Shown piece by piece: positions 1 to 9,413 of a stretch of DNA of 32,579 nt (its first letter is position 1; every line of letters starts with the position of its first letter). The notes below the pieces were generated by a model. The model was given only the letters and a program-made list of their open reading frames with translations, did not search any database and was not told the origin of the DNA. The position numbers and the translations under genes are program-made. The DNA comes from Thermodesulfobacteriota bacterium. GTDB taxonomy: Bacteria; Desulfobacterota; BSN033; WVXP01; G020346125. The stretch covers positions 1 to 32,579 of the forward strand of contig JAQYWG010000011.1 in NCBI GenBank assembly GCA_030145085.1. The letters run 5' to 3'.

Positions 1-81
1 GTGAGCTGCTGCCATGCTCGCGCGCAGTGTCCCGATACGACCCGAACCCACCACCGCAAGCCCGAGCTCCTTGTGATCCAT
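1..81 (-). CDS. Gfo/Idh/MocA-like NAD(P)-binding oxidoreductase, N-terminus only (runs off left edge)
   Basis: Reverse strand from ATG at 81 reads MDHKELGLAVVGSGRIGTLRASMAAAH, a Rossmann-type GxGRIG start; GGAGGAG ribosome-binding site upstream. Confidence 0.6.
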   Translation of the reverse strand, partial: MDHKELGLAVVGSGRIGTLRASMAAAH

Positions 82-170
82 GGGTTTCTCCTCCTTATTG
101 CCTAATTTGATAACTCACGAACGGCCCTACCCAACTCACAGATGGTTTGGCTTTGTCGGAGAATAAAATT

Positions 171-199
171 CTTTTATCAAATTTGGAGAATCTTGTCAA
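171..199 (-). promoter_or_regulatory. Putative sigma70 promoter for the left-edge oxidoreductase
   Basis: Reverse strand TTGACA - 17 nt - TAAAAG. Confidence 0.4.
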
Positions 200-355
200 A
201 AGAAAACTAAATATGTTTTGCAGAATAAAACAGGTTTAGCAGGCCTCTAAAAGGTATCAAGCGTGGGAATCAAATAGTACTTCTAAGAACCTGCCGACCC
301 AATCTCGGGGTTTTGAATGAATTCGTATCCCAGGAGCCACACTCAACACCATTGC

Positions 356-402
356 AAAAAATAAATGGCTGTAACATATTGAGATTACAGCCATTTTATT
401 TA
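356..402 (-). terminator. Intrinsic terminator downstream of tRNA-Leu
   Basis: Perfect 12-bp stem aaatggctgtaa / ttacagccattt followed on the reverse strand by TTTATTTTTT. Confidence 0.8.
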
Positions 403-405
403 ATT

Positions 406-492
406 TGGTGCCGAAGGCGGGACTCGAACCCGCACGGGTATTCCCCACCACCCCCTCAAGATGGCGTGTCTACCAAATTCCACCACTTCGGC
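406..492 (-). tRNA. tRNA-Leu (anticodon GAG), CCA encoded
   Basis: Reverse strand GCCGAAGTGGTGGAATTTGGTAGACACGCCATCTTGAGGGGGTGG...CGGGTTCGAGTCCCGCCTTCGGCACCA; paired acceptor and T-arm, anticodon loop TTGAGGG, long variable arm. Confidence 0.95.
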
Positions 493-724
493 ATTCTCGC
501 GAATATATTCTCATTTCCTCCATACGGGATGTCAAATCTCCACTCCGAGATCTCTGAAACACTGGAAAAGGATCCTCTGAACACGAATATAACACCTAGT
601 TCAATCAAAATGTTCACCGCCCTAACCGCATGACTGCACCACTGCAACACCGCAATCTTTCAGCAGCGAAGAGCAACTTTTTTCAAAGATCTCATTTCTC
701 CGACTATTTCCCATATGCCCTACG

Positions 725-1087
725 TTATTTCTGCCCCGGTTTCTCGGACGGCAATTGGGCTTCCGGCCTCCGTTCCTCCGCTCCAGGAGTTGGCAGGGCT
801 TCTTTCGACGGGAGGGTTTCCGTCACCTCTGTCCTGGTTTCTTCCAAAACCGCAGATGGCCTTTGAGCCGAGAACATGGTGAGAAAGATGGAGGTCATCA
901 TGAAGAGTATTGCAGCCACTGTGGTAATTTTGGTTAAAAAGCCCGCTGCGCCTGGACTGCCAAAGATGGTTTGACTGGCCCCGCCGAAGGCAGCACCCAC
1001 AGACGCCCCCTTTCCGGCCTGAAGAAGCACGATGAGAATCAGGGCTACACAAACAAAGATATGTAAGAGGGAAAGTCCGTTAATCAT
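725..1087 (-). CDS. secG: Preprotein translocase subunit SecG
   Basis: Two hydrophobic segments with LLQAGKGASVGAAFGGASQTIFGSPGAAGFLTK. Confidence 0.93.
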   Translation of the reverse strand: MINGLSLLHIFVCVALILIVLLQAGKGASVGAAFGGASQTIFGSPGAAGFLTKITTVAAILFMMTSIFLTMFSAQRPSAVLEETRTEVTETLPSKEALPTPGAEERRPEAQLPSEKPGQK

Positions 1088-1125
1088 TTTGAGAACCTCA
1101 ATAGAGTAATAGTAGTATTATTTTA

Positions 1126-1884
1126 TCACGATCCCTTGAACTTGACAATTCTCGAAAAGGCATCCGCCTTTAGGCTCGCCCCTCCTACCAGGGCCCCGTC
1201 GATGTTCGGTTGAAGCATGAGATCGGAGATATTATCCGGATTCACGCTCCCCCCATATTGAATTCTCACCCTTTCGGATATTTGCCGATGGGTCATTTGT
1301 CCCATTTGTTCCCGAATGAATGCATGAACCTCTTCGGCCTGTTGGAGGGTAGCTGTCTTCCCCGTTCCAATGGCCCAAATGGGCTCGTATGCAATGGTTA
1401 TCTTTTCCATCTCTTCCCGGGAAAATCCTTCCAGACATTGAGTAACTTGGATTTTGACCACATCAAAGGTTTTCCCAGCCTCTCTTTCCTCAAGGGCCTC
1501 CCCTACACATACGATGGGATATAAACCCATGGCCAGGGATGCTTTAATCTTTTTATGTACCGATTCATTGGTCTCACCGAAGTACTGTCTCCGTTCGGAG
1601 TGTCCAATGATCACGTATCGACATCCAACATCCTTCAACATGCTGGGGGATATTTCCCCGGTATAGGCACCCCTCGACTCCCAAAAAACATTCTGAGCAG
1701 CCAGCTCGATATTGCCTCCCTCAATCTCCCGAGATACCGCCCGCAATGCCGTAAAGGTTGGAGCAACAACGATATCAATGTTCCTTACATCGGCCACCAA
1801 GGCTTTTAATTGGCGGACGAAATCGATGGCCTCGGAAACAGTCTTGTTCATCTTCCAGTTGCCCGCTATAATTGGTCTACGCAT
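1126..1884 (-). CDS. tpiA: Triosephosphate isomerase
   Basis: AGNWKMNKT, GHSERR, AYEPIWAIGTGKTA, YGGSVNPDN motifs. Confidence 0.98.
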   Translation of the reverse strand: MRRPIIAGNWKMNKTVSEAIDFVRQLKALVADVRNIDIVVAPTFTALRAVSREIEGGNIELAAQNVFWESRGAYTGEISPSMLKDVGCRYVIIGHSERRQYFGETNESVHKKIKASLAMGLYPIVCVGEALEEREAGKTFDVVKIQVTQCLEGFSREEMEKITIAYEPIWAIGTGKTATLQQAEEVHAFIREQMGQMTHRQISERVRIQYGGSVNPDNISDLMLQPNIDGALVGGASLKADAFSRIVKFKGS

Positions 1885-1899
1885 ATCCCATCCTCATCT

Positions 1900-3099
1900 C
1901 TAACGGTCTTCCGCTATCCGTCTGAGTGCCTCAATTCCCGGGAGACTCTTCCCCTCCAGGAATTCCAAAATGGCTCCTCCCCCCGTGGAAATGTGGGAAA
2001 TGTTATCGGCCACTCCTGCCATCTTGACCGCTGCAACCGTATCCCCGCCCCCCACAATGCTAAAGGCTTTCGATTGAACGATTGCCTTTGCAATGGAAAT
2101 GGTTCCTTTGGCAAAGGCCTCCATCTCGAAGACCCCCATGGGACCGTTCCACACGATGGTCTTGGCCTCCTTGATCTCATCCGAAAATATCCTTGCCGTC
2201 TTCGGACCGATATCCATCGCCACCCATTCCGAGGGTATCCCTCCATTGGGAACGATTTTTTTCGTGGCCTTGGGGTCAAAACGATCCCCCACGACATGAT
2301 CAATGGGAAGGAGAAACTTTACCCCTTTCCGATTTGCCTCTGAGACGGTCCTCAGGGCCTGATCTACCTGATCTGCCTCGACCATGGATTTTCCCACCTC
2401 GACCCCTTCAGCCACCAGAAACGTATAAGCCATTCCTCCCCCTATGAGTAAGGTATTTACCTCATTCAGCAAGTGACCGATGATCCCGATTTTGTCGGAA
2501 ACCTTAGCTCCCCCCAATATCATTATGGAAGGCCGCTCCGGGTTTGCAGTAAACCTTTCGAGAGAGTCGATCTCCCTCTTCATCAGAAAACCAACCCCTA
2601 CGGCATCCATATACCTTGTAATCCCCTCGGTAGATGCATGGGCCCGATGGGCCGCCCCGAAGGCATCATTGATATATACGTCGACCATGGATGCAAGCTC
2701 CATCGAGAAAGATGCATCGTTGGCCTCTTCTCCTGGATGAAATCGAAGGTTCTCCAAAAGTAAGATATCACCTTCCTTCATTCCGTCAATCTTTTCAGCC
2801 ACCTTTGGCCCGATGCAATTCTCCGCCATTGCAACAGGTTTTCCCAGAATCCCCGTCAACTGCCTCGCCACAGGCGAAAGGCTGTATCTTTGATCGACCT
2901 TCCCCTTGGGTCTCCCCAGATGTGAGGCAATAATGACTTTTGCCCCCCGTTGCGCTGCATAGGTAATCGTTGGAGCGGCATTTTCTATCCGGGTCGTATC
3001 GGTTATGGTGCCGTATTCATCCATGGGGACGTTGAAATCGACGCGTATGAACACCCGCTTGCCTTCTAACGGGATTCGTTCAATGGTTCTCAAGACCAC
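1900..3099 (-). CDS. pgk: Phosphoglycerate kinase
   Basis: RVDFNVPMD, SHLGRPKG, LLENLRFHPGEE, VSTGGGA-like (ISTGGGAILEFLEG) motifs. Confidence 0.98.
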   Translation of the reverse strand: MVLRTIERIPLEGKRVFIRVDFNVPMDEYGTITDTTRIENAAPTITYAAQRGAKVIIASHLGRPKGKVDQRYSLSPVARQLTGILGKPVAMAENCIGPKVAEKIDGMKEGDILLLENLRFHPGEEANDASFSMELASMVDVYINDAFGAAHRAHASTEGITRYMDAVGVGFLMKREIDSLERFTANPERPSIMILGGAKVSDKIGIIGHLLNEVNTLLIGGGMAYTFLVAEGVEVGKSMVEADQVDQALRTVSEANRKGVKFLLPIDHVVGDRFDPKATKKIVPNGGIPSEWVAMDIGPKTARIFSDEIKEAKTIVWNGPMGVFEMEAFAKGTISIAKAIVQSKAFSIVGGGDTVAAVKMAGVADNISHISTGGGAILEFLEGKSLPGIEALRRIAEDR

Positions 3100-3113
3100 T
3101 CAAAACCCTCATG

Positions 3114-4112
3114 CTATTTCGAGATAAAAACAAGTAATTCTCCAACTCTTTTAGAGAAACCCCACTCATTATCATACCAAGAAATTACCTTAACCATCTT
3201 TCCGCCGGTGACCTTGGTGGAAAGTCCATCCACCGTTGAGGAATGGGGATCCCCGTTATAGTCGATTGAAACGAGGGGTTCTTCGGAATAGTTTAATATT
3301 CCCTTCATCTCTCCTCGGGCATATCGTTGAAAGGTTGCATTCAACTCATCAACGGCTGTCTCCTTCTTTAACCAGGCAACCAAATCGACGACGGAGACAT
3401 TTGCTGTCGGGACACGAATGGCCATACCATCCATTTTCCCCCTCAATTTTGGGATAACGAAGGATAAGGCTGTTGCGGCTCCCGTGGTGGTTGGGATCAT
3501 GGACATGGCCGCTGCACGGGCTCGCCTGAGATCCGAATGCGGGAAATCTAGGATCACCTGGTCATTGGTGTATGCGTGGATTGTCGTCATCAGGCCATAT
3601 TCTATGCCGAATTCGTCGGAAAGGATTTTGGCAATGGGTGCCAAGCAATTGGTCGTGCAAGACCCCATGGAGAGAATCTGATGTTTTCCCGGTTCATAAT
3701 CGCCTTCGTTTACCCCCAAGACTAAAGTAACATCTGGATCCTTGGCCGGGGCAGAAATGACAACCCTTTTCGCCCCTGCCTCCAAGTGCTTGGATGCGCT
3801 TGCCCTATCTCGGAATCGTCCGGTACTTTCCACAACGACCTGTACCCCAAGCTCTTTCCAGGGTAGTTGGCCTGGATCCCGGATGGCCGTGATTCCGATT
3901 CTATTCCCGTTGACGGTGATAAAATGCTCCCCTGCCTCAACCTCGGTGTCGAACCTTCCATGAACGGAGTCGTATTTCAGGAGATGAGCAAGGGTCCTTG
4001 CATCAGTGAGATCGTTGACCGCGACAAATTCCAACTCCTTTTTATCGAGGGACGCCCTCAAGACATTCCTTCCGATTCTTCCAAAACCGTTTATCCCTAC
4101 CCTAATCGCCAT
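3114..4112 (-). CDS. gap: Glyceraldehyde-3-phosphate dehydrogenase
   Basis: GINGFGRIGRNVLRA, catalytic SMGSCTTNCLAPI, SWYDNEWGFSKRV. Confidence 0.98.
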   Translation of the reverse strand: MAIRVGINGFGRIGRNVLRASLDKKELEFVAVNDLTDARTLAHLLKYDSVHGRFDTEVEAGEHFITVNGNRIGITAIRDPGQLPWKELGVQVVVESTGRFRDRASASKHLEAGAKRVVISAPAKDPDVTLVLGVNEGDYEPGKHQILSMGSCTTNCLAPIAKILSDEFGIEYGLMTTIHAYTNDQVILDFPHSDLRRARAAAMSMIPTTTGAATALSFVIPKLRGKMDGMAIRVPTANVSVVDLVAWLKKETAVDELNATFQRYARGEMKGILNYSEEPLVSIDYNGDPHSSTVDGLSTKVTGGKMVKVISWYDNEWGFSKRVGELLVFISK

Positions 4113-4161
4113 ATTTTCTCCCTCCTCTGATGGAGATAGGTCGATCTATAGCCGAACACCT

Positions 4162-4193
4162 ATTATATATAATTTTTCTGCTTTCCCCGTCAA
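4162..4193 (-). promoter_or_regulatory. Putative sigma70 promoter for gap-pgk-tpiA-secG
   Basis: Reverse strand TTGACG then AT-rich TATATAAT in the divergent region upstream of gap; exact -10 register ambiguous (TATATA at 16-18 nt or TATAAT at 20 nt spacing). Confidence 0.5.
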
Positions 4194-4251
4194 CCCCTTT
4201 TGGGACGCATTCTCCTTATCAATGGATACGGTTACCTGGGCCCTTTAGGGG

Positions 4252-5322
4252 GTGTCTGCTTCCCCCCCTTCATTGACAACGGGAGATGCAGCAATTATAA
4301 TAAAACTAATTGCTTTTGGAACCGCACCATCAGAGAAGGAATTTTCGGGCGTGGCTTCGAGAATGAAAGACTTGGGAATCGTGGAGATCGTAAAGGGGTT
4401 TCTGAAATTTGCGCTCATTTTTGCCGATATGGTGACAGGATACCATCAGGGAAATCTGAAGTTCTCCAAATTGGAGGAATTGGTCGATGTCACAGGATCC
4501 AGCCCCCTCTTTAACTTGAAGGAGAGGTGCCACTCTCGTTTTCGATATCATGAGGGTGAACCATGCAATGAGAAGGAGAAACTTTTTGACCTGACAGTCG
4601 GCTCCATTTTCCATGAAGCCACGAAACTCAAGGAAAATCTTTACCAATTGGAGGTTTACGGCCCCAGATATCAAGAGCTCGAAGAAAGGCTCGGTAAACC
4701 CCTTCCGGAGAGTGAATTCGATCGTTTTAGGAAAATCATATTGCGGGCCGAACAAGGCTTAAAGGAGGGCATGGAGGATCTGAAAGAACTGTTCAGCGAC
4801 GTAAGGGAACAACTGGGGGAATTGCTCGGAGAATATTCCAAAAACCAGGTATTGACCAGGTTTCTTTTGGAGAACAGGGCCTTGCTTCAGAAGGTTTATG
4901 GAAGGAGAGGCCTTGAGAAAATCTTTGCTTCCATGTTCAAGGGGGGGATTGACCAGGCCTATTGGGCTGCTGGGAACAGTTATCTGGAAAGCCAGTATTT
5001 CGATATGGCATACCCCGTTTTTAAGAAAGCATTGCGCAGGCATCCGGAAAATACAATGCTAAAATTCATCTGCCAATTTGCGAGTGGAGCCAGTTCATAC
5101 TACGCCAACGATTACCAAAAAGCTCTGCAAAAGTTCGAGGGACTTTTCCAATTTAAGAACCATATAAGGGGAAAGGGAAAGCATTTGAAAAAAGCCGAGG
5201 AGATCTGTCGCAAAATGGGAAGGGAATATCAGGTCGAACAGGATTGGCGAAGGGCCCAAAGGGCCGATGAGATAGCCAAAGAGCTGAGGAAAATGCGAAC
5301 CCATGCCTCCCATGGGAAATAG
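4252..5322 (+). CDS. Uncharacterised helical protein with a TPR-like segment
   Basis: Long ORF; AYWAAGNSYLESQYFDMAYPVFKKALRRHPENTML resembles TPR; start codon uncertain. Confidence 0.65.
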   Translation: MSASPPSLTTGDAAIIIKLIAFGTAPSEKEFSGVASRMKDLGIVEIVKGFLKFALIFADMVTGYHQGNLKFSKLEELVDVTGSSPLFNLKERCHSRFRYHEGEPCNEKEKLFDLTVGSIFHEATKLKENLYQLEVYGPRYQELEERLGKPLPESEFDRFRKIILRAEQGLKEGMEDLKELFSDVREQLGELLGEYSKNQVLTRFLLENRALLQKVYGRRGLEKIFASMFKGGIDQAYWAAGNSYLESQYFDMAYPVFKKALRRHPENTMLKFICQFASGASSYYANDYQKALQKFEGLFQFKNHIRGKGKHLKKAEEICRKMGREYQVEQDWRRAQRADEIAKELRKMRTHASHGK

Positions 5323-5331
5323 GGAACGACC

Positions 5332-5553
5332 ATGCCAATATACGAATATGAATGCCAGAAATGTGGCAATTGCTTTGAAAAGCTCGTGCTTAGGGGAAAC
5401 GAATCCATAGAATGCCCCCAATGCCACACGAGCGGGGTGAAGAAAATGATGTCGGTATGCGGATTTTCCGTTGAAGGGAGGTTTAAATCCTCGTCGGATT
5501 CCAGCTGCACAGGATGTAGCGCAACATCTTGCACCACCTGTAAACCCGGCTAA
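5332..5553 (+). CDS. FmdB-family zinc ribbon protein
   Basis: MPIYEYECQKCGNCFEKL...ECPQCHTSGVKKMMS, two CxxC knuckles. Confidence 0.9.
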   Translation: MPIYEYECQKCGNCFEKLVLRGNESIECPQCHTSGVKKMMSVCGFSVEGRFKSSSDSSCTGCSATSCTTCKPG

Positions 5554-5684
5554 ATCTTCCCTCCCATTATGGCATCGTTCCCCGTAAGGGAGAGACTCGA
5601 AAGAAAACTGCGAAAAAAGTTGAAAAGCAGGCAATTTTCTGCTAATAATGAAGGGTAAGGCGGGAATTTTAATGGGGGAAAACG

Positions 5685-6008
5685 ATGATATTCATGAAGA
5701 AATTAGTTTGTGTTTTGGCCGGGATAACGCTCCTGGTATCCATATCGGCGACGCCCCTTTGGGCCACGGAACAATCGGAGCCCTCGCCGGATGAAGTTGC
5801 GGCGGATCTTCTCTTTGTGAGACCAGTTGCCTTATGTTCCATCGTCGTCGGGTCGACAATTTTCGTTGTCTTCCTACCCTTTACAATCCCCACTGGAAAC
5901 CTCAGTCTGACAGGGAGGAAGTTGGTCGTCGATCCCGTCAAATTTACCTTCCTAAAGCCGTTAGGGGAATTGGATACACCCTTTCGGTTATCCGATACCG
6001 ATAATTAG
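5685..6008 (+). CDS. Small secreted or membrane protein of unknown function
   Basis: Signal-peptide-like MKKLVCVLAGITLLVSISATPLWA and a hydrophobic segment; GGGGGA upstream of ATG. Confidence 0.65.
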   Translation: MIFMKKLVCVLAGITLLVSISATPLWATEQSEPSPDEVAADLLFVRPVALCSIVVGSTIFVVFLPFTIPTGNLSLTGRKLVVDPVKFTFLKPLGELDTPFRLSDTDN

Positions 6009-6079
6009 GCCGTTTTCCGCTACACTCATGCCATAAGGTCCCTTTTGGGCCCCACAATCTCCCGGTCTTCCTCGACTCG

Positions 6080-7468
6080 TTACCCAAAGTCCTTCTGAAT
6101 CTCCCTGAGCAGCGCAATATTGTCGCTATGGCCTGTCATGTTGGCAGTAATCCAGCCCTTAATAGGCTGATTAAAGAGGTAAAAATCACCAATGATATCC
6201 AGGATCTTATGCCGCACGAACTCGTCGGGAAACCTGAGGGTAGTGTTCATAACTCTCCCCTCATCCAGGAGGATAACGTTGTGCAATCTTCCCCCTTCTA
6301 CCAAGCCCATCTTAGCCAACGATTTGATATCCTTGATGAAACCAAAGGTCCGGGCAGGGGCGATCTCCTCCTTGAAGGCCCCCTCATCCCCCATGATGAA
6401 GGTATATTCCTGCCGTCCGATGGGGGGTGGAGAATTGAGCAGATACCGTACCCCAAAATAGTCCGAGGGTTCGATAGAAATATACTTCTTATCTGGATCA
6501 ATCTCCCCTACCGTATATTGACGGTCGATGACCAATTCCCCTGATACCTCGTCTTGCTCCTCAATTCCGGCTTCCTCAATGATCTTGCAGAAATCCAATG
6601 CCGAACCATCCATAATGGGGATCTCTTCATTCATCTTCACCAAGAGATTATTGATACCGTAGGCATGGAGTACGGCCATGAAATGCTCTATGGTCTTGGC
6701 CGTGATCCGCCCCTTTCGCAGAGAGGTTGCGTGATCCGTCCCCTCCACATACATCAATTTTCCCGGGACCGTTTGTTCATCATAAATGTTGCCGAAAAGG
6801 ACCCCGCTATGGGAAGGAAGGGGCAGGAGCATAAGACCTGTTTTCAGGCCTGAATGGAGGCCGGTCCCATAGAGTATCATACTCTGTTTCAAGGTTCTTT
6901 GACGGACTCCTCTCCCTTGCGGAAAGCTCCGCGAACCAACGGGAGGAGAAGAAATTTCCGCGGCTTTTTTTGGTGGAAGGATGTGGGCCTCTGTCTTAGC
7001 TACCTCCATTGCAGGAAAAAGGTAAGGCTGTGTCTCGCGATCTTTTTTCCGGACGATTTCGCGAAGCCGGTGGTGTTCCAAGAGAAAGTTCCGATGTTCC
7101 ATTGCCTTTTCCAATGAGAGGAGAATTTCATTCATGTTGAGCGGCTTTTCGATAAAATCGAAAGCCCCCGATTTCACCGCTTTCACCGCTGAGGCAATCG
7201 TCCCATGTCCGGATATCATGATAATAACCCCATCGGGGTCCTGAGCCTTCAACCTCCTCAAGACTTCCAGGCCATCCATATCAGCCATCCAGATGTCCAA
7301 GAAAGTGACATCCGGAAATTCCCTGCCAGATATCTTCAGGGCCTCAATGCCATTGCTGACGGTAATCGTCTGATATCCCTCGTCCTCGAGAACCCCACTG
7401 AGGGATTTCAAGATACTCTCCTCATCATCAACAATGAGGACTTTTCCCTTAGCCATCGAATGCCTCAA
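6080..7468 (-). CDS. lpxC: Fusion protein: response-regulator receiver domain + UDP-3-O-acyl-GlcNAc deacetylase (LpxC)
   Basis: N-term REC: IVDDEES, FLDIWMADMDGLE, MISGHG, IEKPL. C-term LpxC: LYGTGLHSG, TIEHFMAVLHAYGI, MDGSALDF, PARTFGFIKDI, RHKILDIIGDFYLF, MTGHSDN. One uninterrupted 462-aa ORF. Confidence 0.93.
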   Translation of the reverse strand: MRHSMAKGKVLIVDDEESILKSLSGVLEDEGYQTITVSNGIEALKISGREFPDVTFLDIWMADMDGLEVLRRLKAQDPDGVIIMISGHGTIASAVKAVKSGAFDFIEKPLNMNEILLSLEKAMEHRNFLLEHHRLREIVRKKDRETQPYLFPAMEVAKTEAHILPPKKAAEISSPPVGSRSFPQGRGVRQRTLKQSMILYGTGLHSGLKTGLMLLPLPSHSGVLFGNIYDEQTVPGKLMYVEGTDHATSLRKGRITAKTIEHFMAVLHAYGINNLLVKMNEEIPIMDGSALDFCKIIEEAGIEEQDEVSGELVIDRQYTVGEIDPDKKYISIEPSDYFGVRYLLNSPPPIGRQEYTFIMGDEGAFKEEIAPARTFGFIKDIKSLAKMGLVEGGRLHNVILLDEGRVMNTTLRFPDEFVRHKILDIIGDFYLFNQPIKGWITANMTGHSDNIALLREIQKDFG

Positions 7469-7537
7469 ACTGACCGGGTTTTCACATCTTTCAATATAGG
7501 CTATATATGGAATTCAAGTCAAGGAAGGGAATCTCCA

Positions 7538-8236
7538 CTATTTCGACCTTCCCCCGGAAGGCGGGGGAATTCCGGGTTTTTGGGCCAACCCTAATTGCCG
7601 CTTCAAATCTTGGATAATGAGATCTTTCTCCTGATTCTGGGCCTCGGCCTTCGCCAGATCTTTCTCGAAATGAATCAGCTCTTTTTTTAGATCCTGAATC
7701 ACCTGGTCCCTGTTCTCTATACGCATTTGTATCAACTTCTTTTCCTGCCGGTCCTTCTCCACAGTTTGGGTCAACTCAGCTATCTTCTGACCTTTAGCCT
7801 CACCCTTCTCCCTCAAATCTTGAATTGCCTTGTGGAGTTCTTCCACCTGTTTTTTTACGTTAGACAAAACCTGGGATTTTATCTCTTCGCGGGTAGTAAG
7901 TTCTTTCACTTTTCCCTCTTTCAGCTCAACCTTTTTTTTGAGGGCGGTCAATTTCCCCTGATATAACTGGGTCTCCTTTTTGAGCTTCTTGAGGCTGGCT
8001 TCTTTTTTCTTGATCTGTGCCATCATAGCACTAATCTTCCGCTGGAGCGCTTTCTTCTCCTCCCCGATCTTCTCAGCCGTTATCTTCCCCGCCTTTTTGA
8101 GCGACTCAATGTCCGCCTTCAACTGGATGGTCTCCTCCTTCAGGCTCTTGATCGGGCGCTTATAAAGAGAATAGATCCAAAAAAAACTCACCACAAGTAA
8201 AATCAAAAGAAATATAATCCAGTGTGCGCTTTTCAT
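7538..8236 (-). CDS. Coiled-coil protein with N-terminal membrane anchor
   Basis: MKSAHWIIFLLILLVVSFFWIYSLYKRP followed by about 180 aa of K/E/Q-rich heptad-like sequence. Confidence 0.8.
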   Translation of the reverse strand: MKSAHWIIFLLILLVVSFFWIYSLYKRPIKSLKEETIQLKADIESLKKAGKITAEKIGEEKKALQRKISAMMAQIKKKEASLKKLKKETQLYQGKLTALKKKVELKEGKVKELTTREEIKSQVLSNVKKQVEELHKAIQDLREKGEAKGQKIAELTQTVEKDRQEKKLIQMRIENRDQVIQDLKKELIHFEKDLAKAEAQNQEKDLIIQDLKRQLGLAQKPGIPPPSGGRSK

Positions 8237-8269
8237 ATCAGCTCCCTCATTGCGTAAAGAGAATCAATA

Positions 8270-8458
8270 TCAGCCTTGCGGCTTACCCTCTTTTTCCCTA
8301 GTAAACAGTAAAAAAGCCATTGATGGCCGCCTTGATGACTCTCGAATGACGAAGTGAATACCATCAAATGACCATCCACTCCCCACCCATTCGTTAATGA
8401 TCCCCTCCAGCTGATCGTCGGTTACGATGCTGGTTTCCGCTACCTTATATTCAATCAT
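8270..8458 (-). CDS. Small DUF4177-like protein
   Basis: MIEYKVAETSIVTDDQLEGIINEWVGSGWSFDGIHFVIRE, resembling the EYKV...L...GW pattern of DUF4177. Confidence 0.6.
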   Translation of the reverse strand: MIEYKVAETSIVTDDQLEGIINEWVGSGWSFDGIHFVIRESSRRPSMAFLLFTREKEGKPQG

Positions 8459-8538
8459 ACTATTCTATCATGCCCTGGGGGCTTCCCTCTGTGAATCTAT
8501 CTAGCCCAGCCCACTGATATGCCCCAATCCCTGTGGAG

Positions 8539-8781
8539 TCATCCCTGGCTCACATGGTTATTGAAAACGCCTCGCCAGCGGTAGATTATCCTGATAATGA
8601 AACCCACGATTAAACTCCCGCTGATCAGTATCATCATGGATGAACCGAAAAAGGCAATAAAGAAATTGACGGGATATTGCATCGCGTAGGCTCCTCGGAG
8701 CATATTGATCCCCAAGATGAGAAAACCCGTACAGATTAAGAGGACAAGAATGTGGAAAATCCACCAAAAAATATGCCTCAT
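8539..8781 (-). CDS. Small membrane protein (two predicted TM segments)
   Basis: MRHIFWWIFHILVLLICTGFLILGIN...FFIAFFGSSMMILISGSLIVGFIIRIIYRWR. Confidence 0.65.
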   Translation of the reverse strand: MRHIFWWIFHILVLLICTGFLILGINMLRGAYAMQYPVNFFIAFFGSSMMILISGSLIVGFIIRIIYRWRGVFNNHVSQG

Positions 8782-8803
8782 ATCTCTCCAGCCGTTACCT
8801 GTC

Positions 8804-9043
8804 CTATTTCAGACGTTCAGTCGGGAAATACCGTTCGATAATGAGATTTTTGAACTCCGAGACCTCTGCGCTGAGGGTAGTCACCCAAAAGTACGTCCCG
8901 AAAAGGACCAATGCGAGGAGAAACAATCTGAAAAGCAGGGATTTGAATCGAGCCAGGAGCAACACGCAGATAGTGATGGCGGCGATAGCAAAGGCAATCT
9001 TATTTTGATCGTAATACTCTAAAATCGTCGTCAACCATTCCAT
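8804..9043 (-). CDS. Small membrane protein
   Basis: Two hydrophobic stretches (IAFAIAAITICVLLLARF; LLFRLFLLALVLFGTYFW), codirectional with neighbours. Confidence 0.6.
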   Translation of the reverse strand: MEWLTTILEYYDQNKIAFAIAAITICVLLLARFKSLLFRLFLLALVLFGTYFWVTTLSAEVSEFKNLIIERYFPTERLK

Positions 9044-9113
9044 CTTTGAAATCCATCTCCTTTCGGTTTCTCGTTTCCTGCTTCATCGCAGGGATTCTCC
9101 CAATTAAACAAAT

Positions 9114-9143
9114 ATTATAATAGAAACCATTGAGGATTTGCAA
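9114..9143 (-). promoter_or_regulatory. Putative sigma70 promoter for the 9043-to-6080 minus-strand gene run
   Basis: Reverse strand TTGCAA - 18 nt - TATAAT. Confidence 0.5.
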
Positions 9144-9413
9144 CAATGAAAATCCTGGCGCTTCCTGAAATTTATAGACGAACCCCGTTATCCATCAGGA
9201 AAATCCCCTTGAAAACTAACACTCCGGAACGGGTCGTTCCATCGTCATCTGGAGCGAACAGTGAGTTCTTGGTAGTCATTCTTGGCATTCGGAAAAGAAG
9301 GGGAATTTCCGCTGTTTGAGCCAGAAGGACGACTTTGGATACGAAGTGGCGCCTGAACGCTCAGTTGCCATGAGTGGGCCTTAGAAGTCCAGGAGGCTCC
9401 GGAAAAAAATAGA

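Noticed and set aside
6009-6079. Small hairpin ggtcccttttgggccc between convergent genes as a terminator
   Set aside because: Short stem and no clear U-tract on either strand
6128-7594. Plus-strand ORFs antisense to lpxC (e.g. 6128-6544, 7205-7594)
   Set aside because: Shadow ORFs opposite a well-supported coding frame; no domain signatures
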